Shown here: positions 1-8,399 of the stretch, piece by piece
Layout: each line of letters opens with the position of its first letter
Position numbering within the stretch: the first letter of the stretch is position 1
NCBI GenBank assembly: GCA_964421595.1
Contig: CAYQXY010000028.1
Location: 1-64,000, forward strand
DNA: 64,000 bases
Direction: 5' to 3'
DNA from: PXAP01 sp964421595
GTDB lineage: Bacteria > Bacteroidota > Bacteroidia > Bacteroidales > PUMT01
Notes under the pieces: generated by a model
Databases searched by the model: none
What the model was told of the DNA's origin: nothing
What the model saw: the letters and a program-made list of their open reading frames with translations, nothing else
Translations under genes and position numbers: made by a program

Positions 1-185
1 ACTTCACTTGAAGCATTTCCACCCAGCACCGGCCGGTCCTGCACAAGGACAACCTGCATTCCCTCCCGGGCCGCAGTTATGGCAGCACAAGTGCCAGCCA
101 ACCCTCCCCCTGCAATAACCAGATCGGGCGTAAGGTGAATATTTCTGTTTTTCCGGCCTTTATCTGTGTAATTTTCTAAAAGCAT
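1..185 (-). CDS. FAD-dependent oxidoreductase, N-terminal part (runs off the window edge)
   Basis: Only the first 61 codons are inside the window. The peptide begins MLLENYTDKG and contains a dinucleotide-binding signature, VIAGGGLAGTCAA, followed by a beta strand and an RPVLGGNASSE segment. This is the N-terminus of the FAD_oxidored type of flavoprotein often found in Bacteroidota carbohydrate clusters. The ATG lies 5 bp beyond the stop codon of the symporter gene, so the two are very likely co-transcribed with the symporter first. No signal peptide is visible, so the protein is probably cytosolic. The substrate cannot be told from this fragment. Assignment to an FAD-binding Rossmann protein is firm; the precise subfamily is inferred. 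Confidence 0.8.
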   Translation of the reverse strand, partial: MLLENYTDKGRKNRNIHLTPDLVIAGGGLAGTCAAITAAREGMQVVLVQDRPVLGGNASSE

Positions 186-190
186 TGTCT

Positions 191-1861
191 TTAAATTTTT
201 CTCTTATTAATGATTCCTCTAATGATGATTATAGCTCCAATTACAAAGACAATAAGTCCCATGCTTATAACCATCCCTCCTCCGGTGGGTGAAATAATGC
301 TTAATATACCAATCAGAATGCCCGTAGAAAAGATCCCGAAGCCCAGCACCTTAAGTCCATGAAGGTTTCCTTTTTTATCTTCTTCTGCTTCCTCTTCTGT
401 TTTTTGTGTTTCCTGTGATCTGCTTACAGTAAAATCCTCATAATATTGATTCCGCGACGGATGAAATGCCAGCCAGAGTTCGAAAATTGTCAGCAGTAAA
501 ACAGGAAGTCCGACCCCAAGCATCATTTCAGCTGACCTCGACAGTGAAATATTAAATAATAAAGGAGTGATAAACTTAAAAAAGGCATTGATAATGAGCG
601 TAATAATGGTCGTCAAAAGGACTGTCCGCCCGTTTTGTCTTTTAGAAAAAAGCGCCCAGATCGGGGGTAAGAACAATGCTCCGCCGGTTATAGCACCCAA
701 ACTTATGACGGCTTCAACAATGCCTCCCATTGCCGGAACCATCAATGCAATAAAAATTGTAATCAACCCTAAAGAAATGGTTGCAAGCCGCCCCACCCTC
801 ACCAGCTTCCGGTTTGATGCATTTGGTTTAAAGTGCTTGTAAATGTCATTTGATATCACCCCTGCAGATATGTTGAGTGTGGTGTTAACAGAGCTGGATG
901 CGGCGAATATCATACCCCCAAGCATTAATCCAAGCATACCGGCCGGCAGTACTTGTTTAGCCATGAGCAAATAGGCTCCTTCATCCGCCAGTCCGGTAAG
1001 TTCAGGATTCAGCACTCTGTAAATCATAGGGGGGATCATCCAGATAACGGGGCTTATCATATATAGCATGCCAAATAACCAGCCTACTTTTTTCGCATCC
1101 TTCGGTGTGGAAACACTGGTATATCTCTGCACATAAGCCCAGTTACCGGCAATAAAGAACAAATTGTAAAACCCGAAGGCAATTACAAATTCCCAGGAGT
1201 ACTCACCAGAAACCAAAGAGAAAAAGCCTTCAGGGGCCCCGGTTACAAACTCATCTACCCCACCGATAGCGTTGAAAGAAAGAGGGACCAGAATCAACAC
1301 TGCAGCAGTTAAAACCACAAATTGCAACACATCTGTAACAATAACAGCCCATAGCCCCCCTACAGCCGTATAGACCAGAATCAACAGGCCAAGAACCAAT
1401 ATGCTCAGATTTATTGGAATGCCGGAAGATACCTCAACAATTTTAGCAACGGGGTAAAGAAAAAATGCGGTTGTAAAAATGGATATAAAAAGGAATAGAT
1501 AGGTATAAACTTTTTGTGTTTTGTAGCCCAATCTTTCTGTAATGAATTGCGCTGCTGTTAATGCACCTGTTTTGCGCCAGCGGGGCGCTATAAAAAAACC
1601 TATAATTAAACCGGCAATGGCCATTGTCCATTGAATGGAAATAGCCACCCATCCACTGGTATATGCTATGGACCCCCACACAACGAAGGTTCCGGCCGAA
1701 AAAAAGCTCATAAAAAGTGACAATCCACTCATCCACCAGGGCAAGGCTCCGCCGGCAGCAAAAAAGGACTTCATGTTGCTTCCTGACCTTGCAAAGGACA
1801 TTCCGCAGATAAAAACAAGAGTAGAAAAAACAATAATTACCCAAATATCAATATGTCCCAT
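191..1861 (-). CDS. SSS-family sodium:solute symporter
   Basis: A 556-residue integral membrane protein of the sodium/solute symporter (SSS) family, which uses the Na+ gradient to import sugars, amino acids or organic acids. The sequence shows about 13-14 hydrophobic segments, an early SGLSLFMSFFSAGTF stretch matching the conserved TM1-2 region, and the YTAVGGLWAVIVTDVLQF block characteristic of TM5-6. A long charged cytoplasmic stretch (QETQKTEEEAEEDKK) precedes the last two helices. It is transcribed away from the LacI gene at 2063, with two inverted-repeat operators in the shared promoter region, and is followed 5 bp later by an FAD oxidoreductase. Context suggests that it imports a sugar or sugar acid released by the sulfatases and glycosidases nearby; the actual substrate is unknown. 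Confidence 0.9.
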   Translation of the reverse strand: MGHIDIWVIIVFSTLVFICGMSFARSGSNMKSFFAAGGALPWWMSGLSLFMSFFSAGTFVVWGSIAYTSGWVAISIQWTMAIAGLIIGFFIAPRWRKTGALTAAQFITERLGYKTQKVYTYLFLFISIFTTAFFLYPVAKIVEVSSGIPINLSILVLGLLILVYTAVGGLWAVIVTDVLQFVVLTAAVLILVPLSFNAIGGVDEFVTGAPEGFFSLVSGEYSWEFVIAFGFYNLFFIAGNWAYVQRYTSVSTPKDAKKVGWLFGMLYMISPVIWMIPPMIYRVLNPELTGLADEGAYLLMAKQVLPAGMLGLMLGGMIFAASSSVNTTLNISAGVISNDIYKHFKPNASNRKLVRVGRLATISLGLITIFIALMVPAMGGIVEAVISLGAITGGALFLPPIWALFSKRQNGRTVLLTTIITLIINAFFKFITPLLFNISLSRSAEMMLGVGLPVLLLTIFELWLAFHPSRNQYYEDFTVSRSQETQKTEEEAEEDKKGNLHGLKVLGFGIFSTGILIGILSIISPTGGGMVISMGLIVFVIGAIIIIRGIINKRKI

Positions 1862-1939
1862 TCTCTATTTAATTTTGGATCATGTAGCAATAATACAATG
1901 GCATAATATCTTATACAACTATTAATAGTAGATTTGCTC

Positions 1940-1953
1940 CGGAAACGTTTCCG
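1940..1953. promoter_or_regulatory. LacI-type operator 1 (14-bp perfect palindrome)
   Basis: The sequence CGGAAACGTTTCCG is a perfect inverted repeat with a central CG, the classic architecture of LacI/GalR-family operators. It lies between the symporter start (1861) and the LacI start (2063). Its centre is 31 bp from the centre of a second copy at 1963-1992, about three helical turns, so dimers on both sites would face the same side of the DNA. Regulation of the symporter by the adjacent LacI protein is inferred. Confidence 0.75.
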
Positions 1954-1962
1954 AAAATGTTG

Positions 1963-1992
1963 ATTTTTTCCGGAAACGTTTCCGGAAAAAAT
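1963..1992. promoter_or_regulatory. LacI-type operator 2 (30-bp perfect palindrome) overlapping the LacI promoter
   Basis: A perfect 30-bp inverted repeat centred between 1977 and 1978. Its core, CCGGAAACGTTTCCGG, repeats the core of operator 1 and is flanked by a T run and a matching A run. The right end abuts the TAnnTTTG element of the LacI gene, so bound repressor would block that promoter, which fits autoregulation. Strong on sequence symmetry; the identity of the bound regulator is inferred from adjacency. Confidence 0.8.
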
Positions 1993-1995
1993 ATT

Positions 1996-2003
1996 TACTT
2001 TTG
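1996..2003 (+). promoter_or_regulatory. -7 element of the Bacteroidota type for the LacI gene
   Basis: TACTTTTG matches the TAnnTTTG -7 consensus of Bacteroidota primary-sigma promoters. It is directly downstream of operator 2 and about 60 bp before the ATG at 2063. No clean TTTG -33 element is seen at the usual spacing; that stretch is occupied by the operator. Confidence 0.5.
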
Positions 2004-2062
2004 ACCGCCATGAACTGAATACAATTATACAAACCTGATTTACGAGAAATAAAGCCTGAAAA

Positions 2063-3082
2063 ATGAAGCATATAACCATAAAGGATATTGCGAAAGAGTT
2101 AAATCTCGCAATCTCAACAATATCAAGGGCCTTTAATGATAAATATGATATCAGGCCTGAAACAAAACAGCTCATTTTAAATAAAGCCAGGGAGATGGGA
2201 TATCGGCCCAATCCATTTGCCCGGAATTTACTCCAGCAAAGGTCTATGAATATTGGTATCGTAATCCCTGAATTCATTGGCAGTTTTTTTCCGGAGGTTA
2301 TTATTGGTGCACAGGAGGTGTTGTTTAAAGAAGGCTATCAGCTACTGATAACTCAATCTAATGAGTGCCATAAGACGGAAATTGAGAATGTTAAGTTGCT
2401 TGAAAGAAACATGGTTGATGGGTTTATTATTTCACTCTCCCATCAAACCAAAAACATTGAATGTTTTAAGGAATTAGTTTCATCTGGCACACCGGTCATA
2501 TTTTTCAATCGTGTTATCGACGAACTTAATACATCAAAGGTTGTATTTGATGATTATAAATGGGCTTTTTTTGCAACAGAACACCTTATATATCAAAACT
2601 ATAAAAAAATATTTCATTTAGCTGGCCCGGCCAATCTATCGCTCGCAAAAAACAGAATACGTGGCTTTCAGGATGCGCACAAAAAGCACAGATTAAAGAT
2701 TCCGGACAGTTATATTATCCCTTCTGATTTTATGATAGAAGACGGGGAAAGAGTTGCAATGGAAATTATTGAAAACGAAAATATTCCTGATGCCATCTTC
2801 GCAGCAGGGGATTTAACGGCTATTGGTGCAATGAAAGTATTTAAAAAACATGGTTACAAAATTCCGGAAGACATAGCTTTTGTCGGATTCTCAGAACAAA
2901 CTTTAGCACGACACGTCGATCCTCCTTTAACATCCGTTGCTCAACCTACATTTGAGATTGGCCGTACAGCCGCAAAATTATTAATTGCACAAATTGAAAA
3001 CCAGGGAGTATTTGTACCTCAAACGATCACGCTAAGTGGCAAATTAAACATTAGAAGTTCCTCCATGAGACTGACCAAATAA
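2063..3082 (+). CDS. LacI/GalR-family transcriptional regulator
   Basis: A 339-residue repressor or activator. Residues 4-50 form the LacI helix-turn-helix (ITIKDIAKELNLAISTISRA) with the hinge helix near NPFARNL. The rest is a periplasmic-binding-protein-like effector domain starting at IGIVIPEF and ending in the usual TSVAQP...IGRTAAKLL motif. It probably senses a sugar imported by the divergent symporter and binds the two operators at 1940-1992, controlling both that operon and itself. It is convergent with the sulfatase gene ending at 3146. The start is well supported by the HTH beginning a few residues in. The effector sugar is unknown. Confidence 0.93.
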   Translation: MKHITIKDIAKELNLAISTISRAFNDKYDIRPETKQLILNKAREMGYRPNPFARNLLQQRSMNIGIVIPEFIGSFFPEVIIGAQEVLFKEGYQLLITQSNECHKTEIENVKLLERNMVDGFIISLSHQTKNIECFKELVSSGTPVIFFNRVIDELNTSKVVFDDYKWAFFATEHLIYQNYKKIFHLAGPANLSLAKNRIRGFQDAHKKHRLKIPDSYIIPSDFMIEDGERVAMEIIENENIPDAIFAAGDLTAIGAMKVFKKHGYKIPEDIAFVGFSEQTLARHVDPPLTSVAQPTFEIGRTAAKLLIAQIENQGVFVPQTITLSGKLNIRSSSMRLTK

Positions 3083-3145
3083 AAGCAAATTCCTGGTTCT
3101 GTCGAAAGATCAGGGCTGTGTGGCTTTATAGTAAGGATTTCTGAT

Positions 3146-4780
3146 TTATCTGTACCAGACTGCCTTTTCAAACTCATGTTCTATTTCAAAAAGGGTCTCC
3201 TTTAACCGGGCTGCCTGTTCGGGAAACTCCTCTATGAGGTTATTTGTTTCACGGGGGTCTGAGTCAAGATCAAACAGGTATTCGATGCTATCCAGCGCTT
3301 CTATGTGCATAGGGTTTCGTTCACCAAGGTTATGCCTGTTATATGCCCATGCAGACCTTTCTGATGAAGTAATGTACTTCCAGTTATCCTTACGCAGTCC
3401 CAGTCCGTCACTTGACTGTTGAATGATTACGTCTCTTCCTTTTTCCGAACTACCCAACCATGCATCTATATAATTTTTGCTATCCACCTGGATATCATCC
3501 GGCATTGTGCCCCCTGTAAGTGCATTAAATGAAGCAAGAAGATCAACCTGACTGAGCAAAGCATCAGATTCTGCGCCTTTTTCTACCCGGGCAGGCCATT
3601 GCAGCAAAGTAGGCATTCGGGTACCTCCTTCGTAAGCAATATATTTACCACCCCTGAAACCACCATTGGGATCATGATTCTTGCTGCTTTCAAGAGCACC
3701 GTCATCGTATCCGTCAAAAAGTACAGGGCCATTGTCGCTGGAGAAAAGGATGATGGTGTTTTCAAATTGTCCGGTCTCCTTCAGCACTTTTATCATCTCG
3801 CCAACGATCCAATCCAGTTCAACAACATGATCACCCCTGAGACCAGCTTCGCTTCTTCCAATAAAGCGGCTATTGGGTATCCGGGGAACATGGTTTTGAT
3901 GCATTGAAAGAAAAAGGAAAAACGGTTTACCGTTATGGTTATTGATAAATTGGGTGGCTTTTTCAGCAAATACATCTGTCATGGTTTCATCATCCCACCA
4001 GGCAGATTTACCCCCGGCCATGTGACCTATGCGGCTGACTCCGTTTACAATGGTGCCGGAGTGCTGCACATCTGCCCCATATCTGAGTAATTCCGGATTA
4101 CTCAGTCCTGTGGGCAGATCTCCTACCAGGGCATCACTTTGCCCTTCACCGTACATCCCAAATTCACGCTCCTGGTATTCATGATGTGCTTCATCGGGGT
4201 ATTTAACCAGAAGTGAATCATCATCAGCATTCAGTTTATAGACATGATGACCATCCAGATAGACCGTTGGCACCCTGTCGTTGGTAACAGGAAGTAAAAA
4301 AGATTCATCAAAACCTATCTCAAGAGGGCCTGGTTTTATATCTGTATTCCAGTCTAAACCACCTAAAGAATCTCCCAATCCCAGATGCCACTTGCCCACG
4401 ATGCCTGTGCGGTAACCATTTTGCCTGAGCATTTCGGGCAGGGTATAACTGCAGGGTTCAATGATCATAGGGTCTTCAGCAGATAGAATTCCACTACCAT
4501 CCAGGCGGAAGGCGTAAATACCTGTAAGTAAGGAATATCTGCTTGGGGTGCACATGGCTGAAGTTGCATAGGCATTGTTGAATCTTATTCCGTTTTCTGC
4601 AATTGCATCTATATTGGGGGTTTGAATCAATTTAGATCCATAGGCACTGATGTCTCCCATACCAACATCATCGGCATATATAATTAAAATATTCGGTTTG
4701 GGATTTTCTTTTTGCTGTTCTGCAAAATTACAACCTGCTAAAGCAGTAAGGCATAATCCTGGAATAATTGACTTAATCAT
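3146..4780 (-). CDS. S1-family sulfatase lipoprotein (1)
   Basis: A 544-residue arylsulfatase-type enzyme. A short signal peptide ends in the lipobox LAGC (Cys17), so it should be a lipoprotein. The alkaline-phosphatase-like fold opens with NILIIYADDVG, whose Asp37-Asp38 bind the metal. Cys77 lies in MCTPSR followed by YSLLTG, the sulfatase signature in which Cys is converted to formylglycine. Later, KWHLG and SSDNGP supply further active-site residues. It removes sulfate esters from a carbohydrate; the linkage is unknown. It is the last gene of a leftward run (12304 to 3146), 54 bp after the BNR-propeller gene. No sulfatase-maturing enzyme is seen beside it. Confidence 0.93.
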   Translation of the reverse strand: MIKSIIPGLCLTALAGCNFAEQQKENPKPNILIIYADDVGMGDISAYGSKLIQTPNIDAIAENGIRFNNAYATSAMCTPSRYSLLTGIYAFRLDGSGILSAEDPMIIEPCSYTLPEMLRQNGYRTGIVGKWHLGLGDSLGGLDWNTDIKPGPLEIGFDESFLLPVTNDRVPTVYLDGHHVYKLNADDDSLLVKYPDEAHHEYQEREFGMYGEGQSDALVGDLPTGLSNPELLRYGADVQHSGTIVNGVSRIGHMAGGKSAWWDDETMTDVFAEKATQFINNHNGKPFFLFLSMHQNHVPRIPNSRFIGRSEAGLRGDHVVELDWIVGEMIKVLKETGQFENTIILFSSDNGPVLFDGYDDGALESSKNHDPNGGFRGGKYIAYEGGTRMPTLLQWPARVEKGAESDALLSQVDLLASFNALTGGTMPDDIQVDSKNYIDAWLGSSEKGRDVIIQQSSDGLGLRKDNWKYITSSERSAWAYNRHNLGERNPMHIEALDSIEYLFDLDSDPRETNNLIEEFPEQAARLKETLFEIEHEFEKAVWYR

Positions 4781-4834
4781 TGAATGTTAAGTTTTGTTTG
4801 AGATAGTTATTGTTTCCGGGTGTCGGGGTGTGGC

Positions 4835-6304
4835 TCAGTCTGCATTACTGATTTTGTAAACCCGCAGCATGGTGGGTTCCGGCCACGGTTCCGGTACAGG
4901 CCGGTCTCGGTTTGACCCACCGTGTTCCCAGCGCAGGAACCAGGAAACGCCATCCAGATCCGATCCGCCGGAGTCGGAAATAAGCTCAACATGCATGGGT
5001 CCACCGGGTCGACGCAGATCGGGTATCGGTAAGATATGAAAATCGGATTCCGGCCTGGTCAATATCTGCCGCCATTCAACTGGCAGCGGACTTTCCAGCC
5101 TGACAGGTTCAAGGGAATCCTCGTTGAGAACCACAATCGATTCCTCCACCTCACGGTTCCATACCGTTTGGGTCAGTTCGCCGTTTTCGGCCGGTGTGAT
5201 CCCACTCAGGCGCACGGTGCCGGCAATATTAAGGGCTCCGGTACCATAGTAGGATTCGCCCCAGACGAAATCCCAGCGGGTTGCCGGAACGACCATCCAT
5301 TTTCCGCCATCAAACCGGGCATTGTATATCTGGCTGGCGCCGGTTTCATCAAACCGGTGATAACTGATCACTGCCCTTTGCATGGAATCCCAGCCTATTC
5401 TGTTGAGGGGGTTGCTGAGTCCGCCTCCAGGAGGTGTGCCGTCAACCAGCAATTCGGTATTGTCAATGGTAAATGGCGGCGTTACCGGCACTCCGCCTGC
5501 TGATTCCCATTGGGTAAGATCATTGCCGACCGTGCGGGCGTATGATAGCGAGTGGTTGGTTGCATGGTCGGGAGTCTCGCGCCAAACCCAGAGCAAATGA
5601 AAGCGTCCATCTGGTCCGGGAGTCGGCATACCGCCTCCATATATATAGGCACTCCGTTCTCCTTGTCCGTCAATCAGCGAGGTATCAAGCAACCGTTCCC
5701 ATATACGCTGGTCATCGTCATATCGGTAGAAGTGCTGGTCTCCCTGGCCACTGCCACCATCCCGAAACGTAAAATAGATCGTACCGTCAACAGTGATAAA
5801 GGTAGGATAGTCAGTACGTTCATCTTCCGAGACCATATACAGCCGCTCAAACTCATCTATTGAGTGTGGAGCAACAGACCGGTAATAAATTGGCCTGGGC
5901 GGTATTGGTGGCTCCTCCAATAGTCCGCGCCGGTAGCAGGTGATATGAATATAACCCTGCCGATCCAAAGCGAGCGACAGTTTTGCATGACTGCCTGTTT
6001 GCCAGCCCATCTGCACGGGAAAACGGTGATATTTCCATTGATTGGAATCCAGTTCCCGCCGGGCAACGGTCAGAAAACGATCATGATCAAAATAAGCAAC
6101 ATACTGAATGCCATCCCTTGTCAGAAGTTCCGGTGGCCCGGCCTGGTGCACCGACCAGACCGGTGCGATGTCAATCTGCTCAAGAATGGTGGCGGATGTT
6201 TCGTCCGCCCTGCACATAGTTAAAGCACCAAACAAGATAAAGGATCCCATAACGGCGATACTCCACCTTGTGATTAGTTTTTGTTTTTGGGTAATTCTGA
6301 TCAT
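4835..6304 (-). CDS. BNR_4-type beta-propeller protein, probable polysaccharide lyase or glycosidase
   Basis: A 489-residue exported protein with an uncleaved-looking or Sec signal (hydrophobic residues 13-30). The body has repeated short blades such as HAKLSLALDRQGYIHITCYRR, YPTFITVDGTIYFTFRDGG and PGPDGRFHLLWVWRE, the pattern of the BNR_4 seven-bladed propeller found in ulvan lyases (PL24/PL25), PL42 and GH145. I cannot choose a family or name catalytic residues with confidence. It sits between two sulfatases with gaps of 20 and 54 bp. Its base composition is clearly richer in G+C (roughly 53-68% in sampled lines) than the flanking sulfatases (about 45%), which suggests a separate and recent origin. 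A sulfated-glycan backbone or side-chain enzyme is the likeliest role. Confidence 0.7.
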   Translation of the reverse strand: MIRITQKQKLITRWSIAVMGSFILFGALTMCRADETSATILEQIDIAPVWSVHQAGPPELLTRDGIQYVAYFDHDRFLTVARRELDSNQWKYHRFPVQMGWQTGSHAKLSLALDRQGYIHITCYRRGLLEEPPIPPRPIYYRSVAPHSIDEFERLYMVSEDERTDYPTFITVDGTIYFTFRDGGSGQGDQHFYRYDDDQRIWERLLDTSLIDGQGERSAYIYGGGMPTPGPDGRFHLLWVWRETPDHATNHSLSYARTVGNDLTQWESAGGVPVTPPFTIDNTELLVDGTPPGGGLSNPLNRIGWDSMQRAVISYHRFDETGASQIYNARFDGGKWMVVPATRWDFVWGESYYGTGALNIAGTVRLSGITPAENGELTQTVWNREVEESIVVLNEDSLEPVRLESPLPVEWRQILTRPESDFHILPIPDLRRPGGPMHVELISDSGGSDLDGVSWFLRWEHGGSNRDRPVPEPWPEPTMLRVYKISNAD

Positions 6305-6323
6305 TTTTCAGGGGGGTATGTTA

Positions 6324-8222
6324 CTACCAGATAAATTCTATATCATAATCCTCCGGCTTCACCTCCCATTTATCAATAAGTCTTTTGGCTGCCCTTACAT
6401 CATAGTCATTGCGTGTCAAATCAGGCAATTCTTTGAGCATATTGACCACTCCGGTTTTCAATTCAGGAGTTTCAGTTTCTATGCAATCAATTGCGTTAAG
6501 CGCATGGCAACGGGCAAACTCATTAGGATTTTGCAAAACCCGGAGCAAAGCTTTTTCAGCCTCTTCCTTTTCTCCCATATTGTAAAGTGCTTCGGCAGCA
6601 ACGGTAACCACATTCGCCGACTCATCTGCAAGGGCATCCAGCAAAGTTTCTTTTGCAGGAGAGGCACTTTCTCCCAGAATAAGCAATCCGGTTGCCCCCC
6701 AGTAACGTATGGCACTTTCATTGCTTTTCAGAAAGGATTGTAACTGTTCCAGGTTTTCACTTCTTCCAAGAGTAGCAAGTTCGGCAGCATCAACAATATC
6801 TTTGAGATTTATCTTGCCGGAACGCATGTAATCGTATGTGGTCATATCACCTGTCCTGTCTCCAAGATCTGCCTCCGGTAAAAAACCTGAATCATTAATA
6901 CGGATCACCCAGTCTTTATTTGCACCACGCATCCGCTCAAGGACATCCCTGTATGCAGGATCACCGGCAAGGTTATTCACTTCCCAGGGGTCATTTTCAG
7001 TATCGTATAACTCCTCAACAGGCTTGGTATTCCAGAAGATACTCTGGATCTCGTTGCACTCACCGTTTAAATAAGCCTGTTCCCAGGAACGGATGGAAGG
7101 TGCGCGCCACAAGTAATCCAGAGGTTGTCCATAGACCCGGTATGGCATATAATTGCGTATAAAACGATATTTCTGGTCGCGTACAGACCGGCTCATATCG
7201 TAACGTTCATCCATTCTGCCCCTGAACATATATGCATATTCAGGATCATCAGTCTTCTGGTCACCCAAAAAAGCATTTCCCTGCATATACTCCGGAACGG
7301 GTATTCCGGCAATACTCAAAAGGGTGGGCGCCAGGTCAACAAAACTGACCAGCCGGTTAACTTCCGAACCGGGTTGCTCAGCCGGAAAGAGATGCTTGTA
7401 TTTTTCGGGAACATGCAAAATAAAAGGAACATGGGTGCCCGTTTCATAAACATACCTCTTGCTCCGTGCCAATACACCACCATGGTCACTATAATAAAAT
7501 ACAATAGTGTTTTCAGCCAGGCCGGCATCCCCCAGTTCACGAAGTTTTTCGCCAACCCAGCTATCCATCTCCTCTACCTTATCATAATATTGTGCCCAGT
7601 CGTGTCTCATGGCAGGAGTATCAGGGTGATAAGGGGGAAGAGGCACTTTGTATGGATCGTGCCTTAGTTCTTCCATCGGTATGGAATCATGAATTGAACT
7701 CTCATGCGATATTGTAGTATTAAACACGGCAAAAAATGGTTGGCCGGGTTCCCTGTTTTTATAATGGGCAGTCCCGCTGCTTTCATCCCAGATACTGCCC
7801 GGATCAATGCTGTTTGTGTTGTAATCGGTTTTAGAATTGTTGGTGCAATAATAACCTGCTTCACGCAGGAACTCAGGGTATGTTCTTACCACTTCTGATT
7901 TTGCATATCTGCTCCGCATATGCTGATTACCGCCGGAATTAGCGTAGATCCCGGTGATTATGGTATTGCGGGCAGGGGCACATACAGGGGCGTTGGCGTA
8001 TGCATGGGTATATAAGAAACCATCCGAAGCCATTTTATCCAGATAAGGGGTAGTAGCAAAAACATCGCCGTAACAGCCCAGCATAGGGCTGTTATCTTCA
8101 CTTACCAACCAGAGAATATTGGGTAGTTCATCGGGGATTTGTTCCTGACATCCGGAAAGGGAAAACGTTGTGAGAGCAGCAAGCCCGAAAACAGAGTTGC
8201 AATTAAAGTTTTTAAGTCTCAT
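6324..8222 (-). CDS. Sulfatase with C-terminal HEAT-like repeats (2)
   Basis: A 632-residue lipoprotein (lipobox LSGC, Cys25). The sulfatase domain begins at NILWLVSEDNSP, where Glu42-Asp43 replaces the usual Asp pair. Cys81 is in VCAPARNTIITG, a CxAxR variant of the formylglycine signature typical of the sulfamidase-like branch. After about residue 480 the chain changes into alpha-helical HEAT/PBS-lyase-like repeats (IRYWGATGLL, VVTVAAEALYNMG, ARCHALNAI), an extension seen in several environmental sulfatases of this branch that may aid substrate or partner binding. It is upstream of the propeller gene by 20 bp in the same leftward run. The substrate could be an N- or O-sulfated sugar. Confidence 0.9.
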   Translation of the reverse strand: MRLKNFNCNSVFGLAALTTFSLSGCQEQIPDELPNILWLVSEDNSPMLGCYGDVFATTPYLDKMASDGFLYTHAYANAPVCAPARNTIITGIYANSGGNQHMRSRYAKSEVVRTYPEFLREAGYYCTNNSKTDYNTNSIDPGSIWDESSGTAHYKNREPGQPFFAVFNTTISHESSIHDSIPMEELRHDPYKVPLPPYHPDTPAMRHDWAQYYDKVEEMDSWVGEKLRELGDAGLAENTIVFYYSDHGGVLARSKRYVYETGTHVPFILHVPEKYKHLFPAEQPGSEVNRLVSFVDLAPTLLSIAGIPVPEYMQGNAFLGDQKTDDPEYAYMFRGRMDERYDMSRSVRDQKYRFIRNYMPYRVYGQPLDYLWRAPSIRSWEQAYLNGECNEIQSIFWNTKPVEELYDTENDPWEVNNLAGDPAYRDVLERMRGANKDWVIRINDSGFLPEADLGDRTGDMTTYDYMRSGKINLKDIVDAAELATLGRSENLEQLQSFLKSNESAIRYWGATGLLILGESASPAKETLLDALADESANVVTVAAEALYNMGEKEEAEKALLRVLQNPNEFARCHALNAIDCIETETPELKTGVVNMLKELPDLTRNDYDVRAAKRLIDKWEVKPEDYDIEFIW

Positions 8223-8399
8223 TTTGTTGGGATTAGAGTAAAGATTTCAATTTGAATAAAATGCATAACCAGATGGTTACTATATTGCTACTATATTAAT
8301 GCTCAGATCTTCAAATGGAAGTGGTTCACTGCTTAATGATATGTCGTCATGAATTCCAAATGAACTGCTCATGTTTTTTATTCGTTGTGAATTTATGGG

